Positions 29,408 through 36,829 of a stretch of DNA of 64,000 nt are shown piece by piece (within the stretch, counting starts at the first letter, position 1; the number at the start of each line of letters is the position of its first letter). The notes under the pieces are model-generated. The model saw nothing but the letters and a program-made list of their open reading frames with translations, was not told the DNA's origin and searched no databases. The stretch covers positions 2,335,001-2,399,000 of the forward strand of contig NZ_CP046908.1 in NCBI RefSeq assembly GCF_009789575.1, in the 5' to 3' direction. The stretch comes from Stappia indica. Its GTDB lineage: Bacteria > Pseudomonadota > Alphaproteobacteria > Rhizobiales > Stappiaceae. The position numbers and the translations under genes are program-made.

Positions 29408-29447
29408 GGCCGAACACAATTCTGCGTAAACTGGAAAATCGGAAATT

Positions 29448-29978
29448 ATGTCAGAAACAGAAAACGTTCCGCCGAAGAAGACTTCTCCACGGGCGCTTGA
29501 TGGGTTTGACCGAAGAATATTAGCCGTCCTGGCGGAGGACGCGAAGCGGACCTACGCCGAGATCGGCCGGGCGGTCGGTCTCTCCCCTCCCGCCGTGCAC
29601 GAACGCATCAGGCGCCTGCGGGACAGCGGGGTCATCTCACGGACCGCGGCGATACTCGACGGCCCGGCCGTCGGCAAGCCGCTGCTCAGTTTCGTACATG
29701 TGGATGCGGACGGCTGGGGAAAGAGCCAGGCGATGATGCAACTGGCCGCATTCCCGGAGGTGGAGGAGATGCACTCGGTCGCGGGCGACACCTGCGTCGT
29801 CCTGAAGGTGCGGACGGAAAGCCCGCAGGCCCTTGAGCGTTTCCTGTCCCAGGTCTACGTCCTGCCCGGGATTCGCGGAACGCGAAGCTATGTGGTCCTG
29901 TCGACCTATCTCGAGCGCCCGGTTCAGGCCGACGTGACGCAAGTCTGGCCGGCGACCGGCCTGCCGCCGGGCCGCTAG
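29448..29978 (+). CDS. Lrp/AsnC family transcriptional regulator
   Basis: A 176-residue feast/famine regulator. The winged helix spans about 17-66: DGFDRRILAVLAEDAKRTYAEIGRAVGLSPPAVHERIRRLRDSGVI is typical. The RAM ligand domain follows with a betaalphabeta pattern; SVAGDTCVVLKVRTESPQALERFL is the canonical effector-proximal strand-turn. It has a short charged N-terminal extension. It is divergent from ridA across a 70-base gap, so it probably controls that gene in response to an amino acid that cannot be named from sequence. Confidence 0.93.
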   Translation: MSETENVPPKKTSPRALDGFDRRILAVLAEDAKRTYAEIGRAVGLSPPAVHERIRRLRDSGVISRTAAILDGPAVGKPLLSFVHVDADGWGKSQAMMQLAAFPEVEEMHSVAGDTCVVLKVRTESPQALERFLSQVYVLPGIRGTRSYVVLSTYLERPVQADVTQVWPATGLPPGR

Positions 29979-30002
29979 CGGCCCCGCACCCGCAAGCGAA
30001 AG

Positions 30003-30041
30003 AAAAAGGGCGCCGAACCTTGCGGCCGCGGCGCCCCTTGA
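30003..30041 (-). terminator. Rho-independent terminator of the L,D-transpeptidase gene
   Basis: Read on the minus strand, stem CGGGGCG-type pairing GGGCGCCG/CGGCGCCC ends in T5. The plus-strand exit lacks a T-tract, so it mainly serves the L,D-transpeptidase gene but could slow plus-strand transcription from the Lrp gene. Confidence 0.7.
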
Positions 30042-30080
30042 AAGACCTGTCGCAAGGTCGATGTTGGCGGCGAACCCGCC

Positions 30081-30704
30081 TTACATCACCGTGACATGCG
30101 CCCCGACGGACACCCGCTCGTAGAGATCCTCGACATCCTCGTTGAGCATGCGGATGCAGCCCGACGACACGGCCCGGCCGATCGACCAGTCCTCGTTGGT
30201 GCCGTGGATGCGGTATTCGGTCGCCCCGAGATAGAGAGCGCGCGCGCCCATCGGGTTCTTCGGCCCGCCGGGCATGAAGCTCGGCAGCTTGCGGCCGTTC
30301 TTGCGCTCGCGGACGATCATTTCCGGCGGCGGCGTCCAGCCCGGCCACTTGGCCTTGCGCGTCACCTTCTCGGTGCCCGACCAGGAAAAGCCCTCGCGCC
30401 CGACGCCGATGCCGTAGCGCACCGCCTTGCCGCCCGGCAGCACGTAGTAGAGATAGCGGTCGCGCGTATCGACGATCACCGAACCCGGCTTCTTGTCGGT
30501 GCGGTAACGCACCTCGGTGCGCTTGTACTTCTCGCGCACGATCTTGCCGGCGGCTTCCGGCGTGATCCGGTAGGTCTGCCAGCTCCGGCTCACCGGATCG
30601 TAGTAGCGCTCCGTCTGCGCCTTGGCAGGCGCACCGCCAGCCACCGCTGCCGCCAGCACCAGCCCGGCCAGCCCAGTCAAGATCCGTCCAGCAAAGATCC
30701 GCAT
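30081..30704 (-). CDS. L,D-transpeptidase (YkuD domain)
   Basis: A 207-residue periplasmic enzyme. A signal peptide covers residues 1-30 (GLAGLVLAAAVAGGAPAKA). The YkuD domain occupies about 74-206 with the catalytic motif IHGTN (H167) and SSGCIRM (C183). Such enzymes make 3-3 peptidoglycan cross-links or attach outer-membrane proteins to peptidoglycan; alphaproteobacteria carry many paralogues and the specific role cannot be assigned. Catalytic residues are intact. Confidence 0.92.
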   Translation of the reverse strand: MRIFAGRILTGLAGLVLAAAVAGGAPAKAQTERYYDPVSRSWQTYRITPEAAGKIVREKYKRTEVRYRTDKKPGSVIVDTRDRYLYYVLPGGKAVRYGIGVGREGFSWSGTEKVTRKAKWPGWTPPPEMIVRERKNGRKLPSFMPGGPKNPMGARALYLGATEYRIHGTNEDWSIGRAVSSGCIRMLNEDVEDLYERVSVGAHVTVM

Positions 30705-30781
30705 ATCGCCTCCCCATGCCGGCAGGATGCGCCATCCGCGCCGCCGGCTGATTCGAAACCGGAGGCGAATTTACACGGGCC

Positions 30782-31711
30782 TCAGGCGCCGCGCTGCTGC
30801 TCATTGGCCAGCAGGGCAAGGACATCGGCGCGATGTGGCAGGGGGGCAACAGCGCCGAAGCCGCAGACGGCAAGCGCCGCCGCCGCATTGGCGTGGCGTG
30901 CCGCCGCCAGTCCGTCGCCGCCGGCAAGGAACTCGGCCAGGAACGCCCCGTCGAAAGCATCGCCCGCGCCCGTCGCGTCCACCGCCTCGACCGCGTGCGG
31001 GGCGATCGTCTCGGTCCCTTCCGGACCTGCATAGAGCACGCCCTTGTCGCCGAGCGTCAGCGCCACTCGTGCCGCGCCCTTCGCCCGGTAGTGGTCGGCG
31101 ATCTCCTGCGGGCTCTCCAGTCCCGTGAGCTGCCGCGCATCGTCGAGACCGGGCAGCAGGATGTCGGCCATCGCCGCTGTCGCCTCGACCACCGCCCGTG
31201 CCCGCGCCAGCGGCCACAGCGCCAGCCGCAGGTTGGTGTCGTAGGAGATCAGCCCGCCGGCCGCCTTCACTTCCTCGATGGCCGCGAACACCGTGTCGCA
31301 GGCGCTCGCCGAAATCGCCTGGCTGATCGCCGAGACGTGCAGGACCCTCGCCTTGCGCAGCAGCTCGAGCGGCAGGTCCTCGGGGCGCATCAGGCTCGCC
31401 GCCGATCCGCTCCGGCGATAGGAGAACGTGTGGCCCGACGGCCCGTGGGTGACGAAATAGATGCCCGTCGGCGCCTGCGCCATCCGCAGCACGCCGGTGG
31501 TATCGACGCCCTCGCCCGTCCACAGCCCGTCGAACAGGTCGCCGAACACGTCGCGCCCCGTGGCGCTGACATAGCCGACGCTCGCCCCCTGCCGGGCCGC
31601 GGCAATCGCCGCATTCGACGTGTCGCCGCCGAACCCTTGCACATAGGGGCCGCCCGGCGCCGTCTGGTTGAACTCGATCATCGGCTCGCCGAGGCAAAGA
31701 AGCTCGCTCAC
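30782..31711 (-). CDS. PfkB family sugar kinase, probably 2-keto-3-deoxygluconate kinase type
   Basis: A 309-residue ribokinase-like enzyme. Substrate-side signature GGDTSNAAIAAARQGASVGYVSATGRDVFG is at 28-57, and the ATP/anion-hole motif DATGAGD is at 245-251 with D251 as catalytic base. YFVTHGPSGHTFSYRRSGSAASLM near 85-108 resembles KdgK-type kinases of the Entner-Doudoroff and uronate routes, which is the basis of the subtype suggestion; no pathway partners are adjacent, so other ketose or ketodeoxy substrates remain possible. Cytosolic, transcribed alone on the minus strand. Confidence 0.88.
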   Translation of the reverse strand: MSELLCLGEPMIEFNQTAPGGPYVQGFGGDTSNAAIAAARQGASVGYVSATGRDVFGDLFDGLWTGEGVDTTGVLRMAQAPTGIYFVTHGPSGHTFSYRRSGSAASLMRPEDLPLELLRKARVLHVSAISQAISASACDTVFAAIEEVKAAGGLISYDTNLRLALWPLARARAVVEATAAMADILLPGLDDARQLTGLESPQEIADHYRAKGAARVALTLGDKGVLYAGPEGTETIAPHAVEAVDATGAGDAFDGAFLAEFLAGGDGLAAARHANAAAALAVCGFGAVAPLPHRADVLALLANEQQRGA

Positions 31712-31878
31712 GTTGGTCCCGCTCCGGTCATTTCAATCGATTTAAGTCCATGCGACGCGGTCCCGCGCCTGTCAAGTCCGCGGTGCCTGCGAAGACCCCG
31801 CCGGGCACACCTCCCCTCTCGCATCCTCAAGCTGTGCATGCGAAAAGAGGCGAAAGACCACTTAGCGGAGCAACGCCC

Positions 31879-32661
31879 ATGTCCGAATTGCCGCCCTCGA
31901 TCCTGCCCGTCACCGCCAGCGGCCCGGACAGTCCGGAACCGGTGGTGCTGCTGCACGGGTTCGGCGGCGATGCGCGTGGCTTTGCCACCCTGCAGGGCGA
32001 GCTGTCGCGCAGCCGCCGCACGCTGGCCTTCGACCTGCCCGGCCACGGCCGCGCCCTCGGCTGGCCGAAGATCGGCGGCGCCGTCGTCGCCTCGCGCGCC
32101 GTGCTCGGCTCGCTGGAGGCGCTGGGGCTGACCCGCGTCCATCTCGTCGGCCATTCCATGGGCGGGGCGGCCGCAGCCCTCATCGCGCTGAAGGCGCCGG
32201 AGCGGGTGGCGAGCCTCACCCTGCTCGGCCCCGGCGGCTTCGGGCGCGAGATCAACTCGACCCTGCTGCGCCGCTATGCGGCGGCGAGCGCACCGGCGGA
32301 GCTGGAGCTTCTGCTGGAGCAGTTCTTCGGCCTCGGCTTCGACCTGCCGCGTCTCGTCGTGCGGCAGGCGGCGGAGGCCCGCGCCCGTCCCGGCGTCTGC
32401 GAGACCTTGACCGAGATCGTCGAGACCCTGCTCGACGGCAAGGACCAGAAGACCCTGCCGATTGCCGAGATCGCGGCGCTCGGCCCCCCGGTGCGGCTGA
32501 TCTGGGGCGCCCAGGACCGGGTGCTGCCGGTTTCCCACGCCCGCGGCCTGCCCGGCGACATCGCCGTTCAGGTGTTCGACGGGGTCGGCCACATGCCGCA
32601 TCTGGAGATCCCGCAACAGGTCGCGCGCGCCATCCGCGCCCAGACCGGCGACAGCGCCTGA
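31879..32661 (+). CDS. Alpha/beta-hydrolase, acetoin-dehydrogenase-E2-like hydrolase branch
   Basis: A 260-residue hydrolase with LLHGFGGDARGFATLQGEL (oxyanion loop), nucleophile elbow GHSMGG near residue 92-97, acid probably in GAQDRVLPVSHA near 214 and histidine in GVGHMPHLE near 238. This branch resembles the hydrolase module of acetoin dehydrogenase E2 but lacks a lipoyl domain. No signal peptide. The ATG at 31879 is preceded by CGGAG. Divergent from the sugar kinase and convergent with ppa, ended by a shared terminator. Substrate unknown. Confidence 0.86.
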   Translation: MSELPPSILPVTASGPDSPEPVVLLHGFGGDARGFATLQGELSRSRRTLAFDLPGHGRALGWPKIGGAVVASRAVLGSLEALGLTRVHLVGHSMGGAAAALIALKAPERVASLTLLGPGGFGREINSTLLRRYAAASAPAELELLLEQFFGLGFDLPRLVVRQAAEARARPGVCETLTEIVETLLDGKDQKTLPIAEIAALGPPVRLIWGAQDRVLPVSHARGLPGDIAVQVFDGVGHMPHLEIPQQVARAIRAQTGDSA

Positions 32662-32689
32662 CACCCGGAATCCGCAAACGGCTCAAAAC

Positions 32690-32731
32690 GCAAAAGGCCG
32701 CGTCCTTGCGGGACGCGGCCTTGAATTTTCA
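32690..32731. terminator. Bidirectional terminator between hydrolase and ppa
   Basis: Perfect stem AAGGCCGCGTCC/GGACGCGGCCTT (loop of about five) flanked by AAAA on the left and a T-rich TTGAATTTT on the right, placed between convergent genes. Confidence 0.85.
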
Positions 32732-32745
32732 AGCCGAGGCGATGC

Positions 32746-33273
32746 TCAGGCCTTGGCCCGCTCGATCGATTCCTCGATGATGCGCTTGGCCTCGTCCGGC
32801 CCGCCGAAGCCGGTGATCTTCACCCACTTGCCCGGCTCCAGATCCTTGTAGTGCTCGAAGAAGTGCTTGATCTGCTGGATGGTGATGTCCGGCAGGTCCT
32901 CGTAGTGGACGACGTTCTCGTAGCGGCGCGTCAGCTTGTTGGACGGAACCGCGATAATCTTCTCGTCCTGCCCCGCCTCGTCTTCCATGAACAGCACGCC
33001 GATCGGGCGGCAGTTCATGATCGCGCCCGGCACGATCGGGCGCTGGTTGGCCACGATCACGTCGACCGGGTCGCCGTCGCCGCACAGCGTATGGGGAACG
33101 AAGCCGTAATTGCCCGGGTAGCGCATCGGCGTGTAGAGGAAGCGGTCGACGTACATGGCGCCGGCTTCCTTGTCCATTTCGTACTTGATCGGCTCGCCGC
33201 CCACCGAGACCTCGATGATGACATTGATGTCCTCGGGCGGGTTCTTTCCGATCGGAACGGCGTCGATACGCAT
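32746..33273 (-). CDS. ppa: Inorganic diphosphatase (type I pyrophosphatase)
   Basis: Hydrolyses pyrophosphate released by biosynthetic reactions, pulling them forward. The 175-residue length is standard for bacterial hexameric PPases. The signature DGDPVDVIV carries metal ligands D66, D68 and D71; K30, E32 and R44-type substrate residues lie in IKYEMDK and [26 protein letters not shown] precedes the start at 33273. Cytosolic. Confidence 0.97.
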   Translation of the reverse strand: MRIDAVPIGKNPPEDINVIIEVSVGGEPIKYEMDKEAGAMYVDRFLYTPMRYPGNYGFVPHTLCGDGDPVDVIVANQRPIVPGAIMNCRPIGVLFMEDEAGQDEKIIAVPSNKLTRRYENVVHYEDLPDITIQQIKHFFEHYKDLEPGKWVKITGFGGPDEAKRIIEESIERAKA

Positions 33274-33406
33274 GGATGGGGGCTCCTCTTTGGATGTTGG
33301 CGGCTGTATCGCAAGCGCCGTGTCCAAAGGCAAGCCGGAACTTGTTGCACTGCAACTTAAGGCCAGTGCGGCCCCGCGCCGCTGCGTCCGCCGCGCCCCG
33401 TCCTGC

Positions 33407-34000
33407 TCAGCGATGCTGGCCGGCGAAATGCGCCGGGCCGTCGGGCAGGCCGTAGCCGCCGCCCTGCCGGTCGAGCGGATAGGCCTCCTCCACCAGATAG
33501 GGCCCGCCGCCGACGCTGGCGCGCGAGGAGAACAGCACGAAGCGCGTCGCCGTGAAGCTCTGGGAATAGAAGTCGCCATGCTCGGCGAGCCAGCGCGCCA
33601 CATCCTGGTTGCTGCAGGTGCGGCAGCGCGCCAGCGTCACATGCGGCACGTATTTGCGCCGCTCCGCCGGCAGCCGCAGCCGCTGCAGGATGCGCTCCTG
33701 TTCGCTCTGCAGCTCCATCAGCTCCGGGGTCGGCTCCACCCTTGCGAAGACCGCATGCGGCTTGCCGTTGGCGAAGGCGCCGAGCCCCGTCAGCCGGATC
33801 TCCACCGGATCGCGGCGGATGCGGTCGAGCGCATCGGCCACCTCGTCGGCCATGCGGTCGTCGATGTCGCCGATGAAGCGCAGGGTGATGTGATAGTTCT
33901 CGGGATCGATCCAGCGGACGCCGCGCAGGCCGCCGCGTATCAGGGAGAGCATGAGGCCGGTCTGGGCCGGAATCTCAAGCCCGGTGAACAGTCGAGGCAT
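33407..34000 (-). CDS. thpR: RNA 2',3'-cyclic phosphodiesterase ThpR
   Basis: A 197-residue member of the 2H phosphoesterase superfamily. Both HxTx motifs are present: HITL at 37-40 and HVTL at 120-123, with the N terminus [11 protein letters not shown] typical of ThpR. In vitro such enzymes open 2',3'-cyclic phosphates at RNA ends and ligate tRNA halves; the cellular role is unclear. ATG at 34000 is chosen over a TTG two codons earlier because GGAGGG is seven bases before it. Confidence 0.92.
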   Translation of the reverse strand: MPRLFTGLEIPAQTGLMLSLIRGGLRGVRWIDPENYHITLRFIGDIDDRMADEVADALDRIRRDPVEIRLTGLGAFANGKPHAVFARVEPTPELMELQSEQERILQRLRLPAERRKYVPHVTLARCRTCSNQDVARWLAEHGDFYSQSFTATRFVLFSSRASVGGGPYLVEEAYPLDRQGGGYGLPDGPAHFAGQHR

Positions 34001-34105
34001 GGTCAAACCCTCCGCTGTCGCCGAAGGACTTCATCAGGACGGGTTTTTCGCTGCACCGCAAGCAAAAACGGAACGCGCTGATTTGCCAGCGCATTCCGCC
34101 TCGTG

Positions 34106-34150
34106 CCGGCATTTTTGCCGGGGTGGCCGGCCCGGGCTGGACAGCCCGGG
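34106..34150. repeat. Two adjacent inverted repeats after the aldo/keto reductase gene
   Basis: CCGGCA-TTTT-TGCCGG (34106-34121) and CCCGGGCTG-GA-CAGCCCGGG (34131-34150) stand side by side just past the stop of the minus-strand aldo/keto reductase. Neither has a proper T-tract in that direction, so intrinsic termination is doubtful; 3'-end protection is an alternative. Confidence 0.5.
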
Positions 34151-34188
34151 CAGCCGATCGTGATTCGCGCCGCGGCCCCGCCCAGCGC

Positions 34189-35241
34189 TTACGGGCAGGG
34201 GCTGCCGTGGCGCTGGTAGAGCGTGTTGATCCGCTCCTCGATCTCCTCGGAGATTTCCAGATCGAGCGCACCCAGATCGTGCTCCAGCTGCGCAAGCGAG
34301 GTTGCGCCGAGGATCACCGAGGTGGTGAAGCCGCGCGACAGCGCGAAGGCGATGGCCAGCTGCGAGGGCGACACGCCGAGCTCCTCGGCAAGGTCGAGAT
34401 AGGCGTTGATGGCCTCCTCCGCGCCCGGCTTCTCGTAGCGCTGCAGCCGGTCGAACAGGGTCTTGCGGGCACCGGCCGGCAGCGCGCCGTTGCGGTACTT
34501 GCCGGTGAGATACCCCTGGCCCAGCGCCGAATAGGCGAGCAGGCCCACCTGCTCCCGGTGCGCGATCTCGGCCAGCCCGCTCTCGAAGGTGCGGTTGACC
34601 AGATTGTAGGCGTTCTGGATCGACACCACCCGCGGCCAGCCGTTGCGCTCGGCCAGTTCCAGGAAACGCATCGTGCCCCAGGGGCTTTCGTTCGACAGGC
34701 CCAGCTGGCGGATCTTGCCGGCCTTCACCAGCCGGTCCATCGTCTCCAGCGTCACCTCGATCGGCGTCTCGTCGTCGCAGGGCTTGGGCTCCTTCCAGAT
34801 CGTCGGATTGGAGCCGAAGCCGGAGACGTTCCGGTCCGGCCAGTGGATCTGGTAGAGGTCGATATAGTCGCTCTGCAGCCGCTTCAGGCTCTTGTCGACG
34901 GCTTCCTCGATCTGGGCGCGGGTCAGCCGGCCCTCGCTGCCGTCGTTGCGGAACCAGGTGTTCTCGGTGCGGCCCACCACCTTGGTGGCGATCACCACCT
35001 TGTCGCGGTTGCCGCGCGCCTTCAGCCAGGTGCCGATGATTTCCTCGGTGCGCCCCTGGGTCTCGGCCTTGGGCGGGATCGGATAGAGCTCGGCGGCGTC
35101 GAAGAGGTTGATGCCCCGGTCGAGCGAGAAGTCGAGCTGGGCATGGCCCTCGGCTTCGGTGTTCTGCTCGCCGAAGGTCATCGTGCCGAGCGACAAGCTG
35201 GAGACATGAATGTCCGTGCGTCCGAGACGGCGCTTTTCCAT
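34189..35241 (-). CDS. Aldo/keto reductase, Tas-like
   Basis: A 350-residue NADPH-dependent (beta/alpha)8 oxidoreductase. The catalytic tetrad is D48 (NLFDAAELY), Y53, K87 (VVIATKVVG) and H133 (YQIHWPDR). The insert LYPIPPKAETQGRTEEIIGTWLK and the N terminus EKRRLGRTDIHVSSLSLGTMTFGEQNTEAEGHAQLD match the Tas branch of the family, close to E. coli Tas. Physiological substrate unknown. Single gene on the minus strand, 131 bases after the GDSL esterase gene. Confidence 0.92.
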   Translation of the reverse strand: MEKRRLGRTDIHVSSLSLGTMTFGEQNTEAEGHAQLDFSLDRGINLFDAAELYPIPPKAETQGRTEEIIGTWLKARGNRDKVVIATKVVGRTENTWFRNDGSEGRLTRAQIEEAVDKSLKRLQSDYIDLYQIHWPDRNVSGFGSNPTIWKEPKPCDDETPIEVTLETMDRLVKAGKIRQLGLSNESPWGTMRFLELAERNGWPRVVSIQNAYNLVNRTFESGLAEIAHREQVGLLAYSALGQGYLTGKYRNGALPAGARKTLFDRLQRYEKPGAEEAINAYLDLAEELGVSPSQLAIAFALSRGFTTSVILGATSLAQLEHDLGALDLEISEEIEERINTLYQRHGSPCP

Positions 35242-35372
35242 GGGCGGATCTTTCTGCTGCGATAACTGTCGAAATTAAGGAGGGTGGCGGGACCTTGACC
35301 GCTCGCGCGCGCCTCGTCAACCGCCTGCGGCCGGGTCGCCGCACAGGGCTCCGGCCGGGGCGGGAGCCCGCC

Positions 35373-36008
35373 TCAGCCGCGCGCGGCGGCGGCCCGCTCG
35401 ATCAGCTCTTCCACCTTGGGCAGGATGCCCTCGACGATGATCGCAACACCCTTTTGCGTCGGATGGATGCCGTCGGGCAGCACCGTCTCGGCCGAGATCG
35501 GGATGCCTTCGAGGAAGTTCGGATAAAGGATCGCGTCATGCTCGGCCGCGATCTCCGCATACATGCGCTCGAACTCGGCGACATATTCATCGCCCATGTT
35601 GCGCGGCGCGGCGATGCCGGCGAGCAGCACCGGGATGCCCCGCTCCGACAGGCTCGCGACGATCTTGTCGAGGTTCGCCCGTGCCGAGGCCGTCGGCAGC
35701 CCGCGCAGCGCGTCATTGGCGCCGAGTTCCACGATCACCGCATCCGCCCCCTCGCCCAGCGACCAGTCGAGACGGGCAAGGCCCGCCGCCGTGGTGTCGC
35801 CGGAAACGCCGGCATTGATCACGATTGCGTCATGACCCCGCGCCTTCAGCGCCGCCTCCAGCTGCACCGGGAAGGCCGCCTCGGGAGGCAGCTGATAGCC
35901 TGCGGTCAGGCTGTCTCCCAGCGCCAGGATGCGCAGCGGCTCGGCCCTTGCGGGCTGCGCTGCAAAAATGCCGGCGAGGGCGATAAAAACTGTAACGAAA
36001 CGTATCAT
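35373..36008 (-). CDS. tesA: SGNH/GDSL arylesterase, TesA-like
   Basis: A 211-residue secreted or periplasmic esterase related to TesA (multifunctional acyl-CoA thioesterase/protease I/lysophospholipase L1). Signal peptide 1-22 (FVTVFIALAGIFAAQPARA). SGNH blocks: GDSLTAGY with S33, GVSGDT, GANDALRG, and DGIHPTQKG with the catalytic Asp/His. Start at 36008 chosen because the extra N-terminal part of the open frame would bury the signal peptide. It is divergent from ybbA-ybbP homologues, the same grouping as in enterobacteria, so membership in that neighbourhood supports the call. Confidence 0.9.
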   Translation of the reverse strand: MIRFVTVFIALAGIFAAQPARAEPLRILALGDSLTAGYQLPPEAAFPVQLEAALKARGHDAIVINAGVSGDTTAAGLARLDWSLGEGADAVIVELGANDALRGLPTASARANLDKIVASLSERGIPVLLAGIAAPRNMGDEYVAEFERMYAEIAAEHDAILYPNFLEGIPISAETVLPDGIHPTQKGVAIIVEGILPKVEELIERAAAARG

Positions 36009-36109
36009 GTCGGCTGATCCTCTGGACGCTCCCTGCGTAACCTCCCATATCGCGAGGAACGCGTGCAGCGCGGCATGCTGCGAATTCGACCCGTTCATAT
36101 AGGCAGAGC

Positions 36110-36829
36110 ATGACCGACGGAACAGTCCCGCCCCCCATCGTTTCCCTGTCCGGCGTTCATCTGAGCCTTGGCCGCGACGCCGGCCGCGTGCACATTCTCA
36201 AGGGCGTGGACCTCGATATCGCCGCCGGTCGCCGGGTCGGCATCATCGGCCCGTCGGGCTCCGGCAAATCCACCCTTCTCATGGTGATGGCGGGGCTGGA
36301 GCGCGCCGACAAGGGCTCGGTCACGGTCGGCGGATCGGAGCTGACAGGCATGTCGGAGGACGAGCTCGCCCGCTTTCGCGGCCGCTCCGTCGGCATCGTC
36401 TTCCAGTCCTTCCACCTCATTCCCAACATGACGGCGCTGGAAAACGTCGCCGTGCCGCTGGAGCTTGCCGGCGTGCCCCGCGCCTTCGAGGCCGCGCGCG
36501 AGGAGCTGGCCGCCGTCGGCCTTGCCGAGCGCACCTCGCACTATCCCTCGCAGATGTCGGGCGGCGAGCAGCAGCGCGTCGCCATCGCCCGCGCCCTCGT
36601 CACCCGCCCGCCCCTGCTGCTGGCCGACGAGCCGACCGGCAATCTCGACGAGACCACCGGCGCCCAGATCGTCGACCTGATGTTCTCCGCCACCCGCGAA
36701 CGCGGCATGACCCTGGTCATGGTCACCCATGACGCGGCGCTCGCCCGCCGCTGCGACGAGACCATCCGCGTGCGCTCCGGCCATATCGAAACGCTCGAGC
36801 CCGTCCCCGCCGCCGCCGGGGAGGCGTGA
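36110..36829 (+). CDS. ybbA: ABC transporter ATP-binding protein, YbbA-like (LolD/MacB family)
   Basis: A 239-residue ATPase. Walker A GPSGSGKS near 47-54, Q-loop FQSFHLIPNMTALENV, signature MSGGEQQR near 147-154, Walker B LLLADEP with the catalytic Glu near 171-172, and the H-loop THD. The family works with large-ectodomain permeases in mechanotransmission or lipoprotein handling rather than classic transport. Its stop overlaps the GTG of the permease gene by four bases (GTGA). Confidence 0.93.
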   Translation: MTDGTVPPPIVSLSGVHLSLGRDAGRVHILKGVDLDIAAGRRVGIIGPSGSGKSTLLMVMAGLERADKGSVTVGGSELTGMSEDELARFRGRSVGIVFQSFHLIPNMTALENVAVPLELAGVPRAFEAAREELAAVGLAERTSHYPSQMSGGEQQRVAIARALVTRPPLLLADEPTGNLDETTGAQIVDLMFSATRERGMTLVMVTHDAALARRCDETIRVRSGHIETLEPVPAAAGEA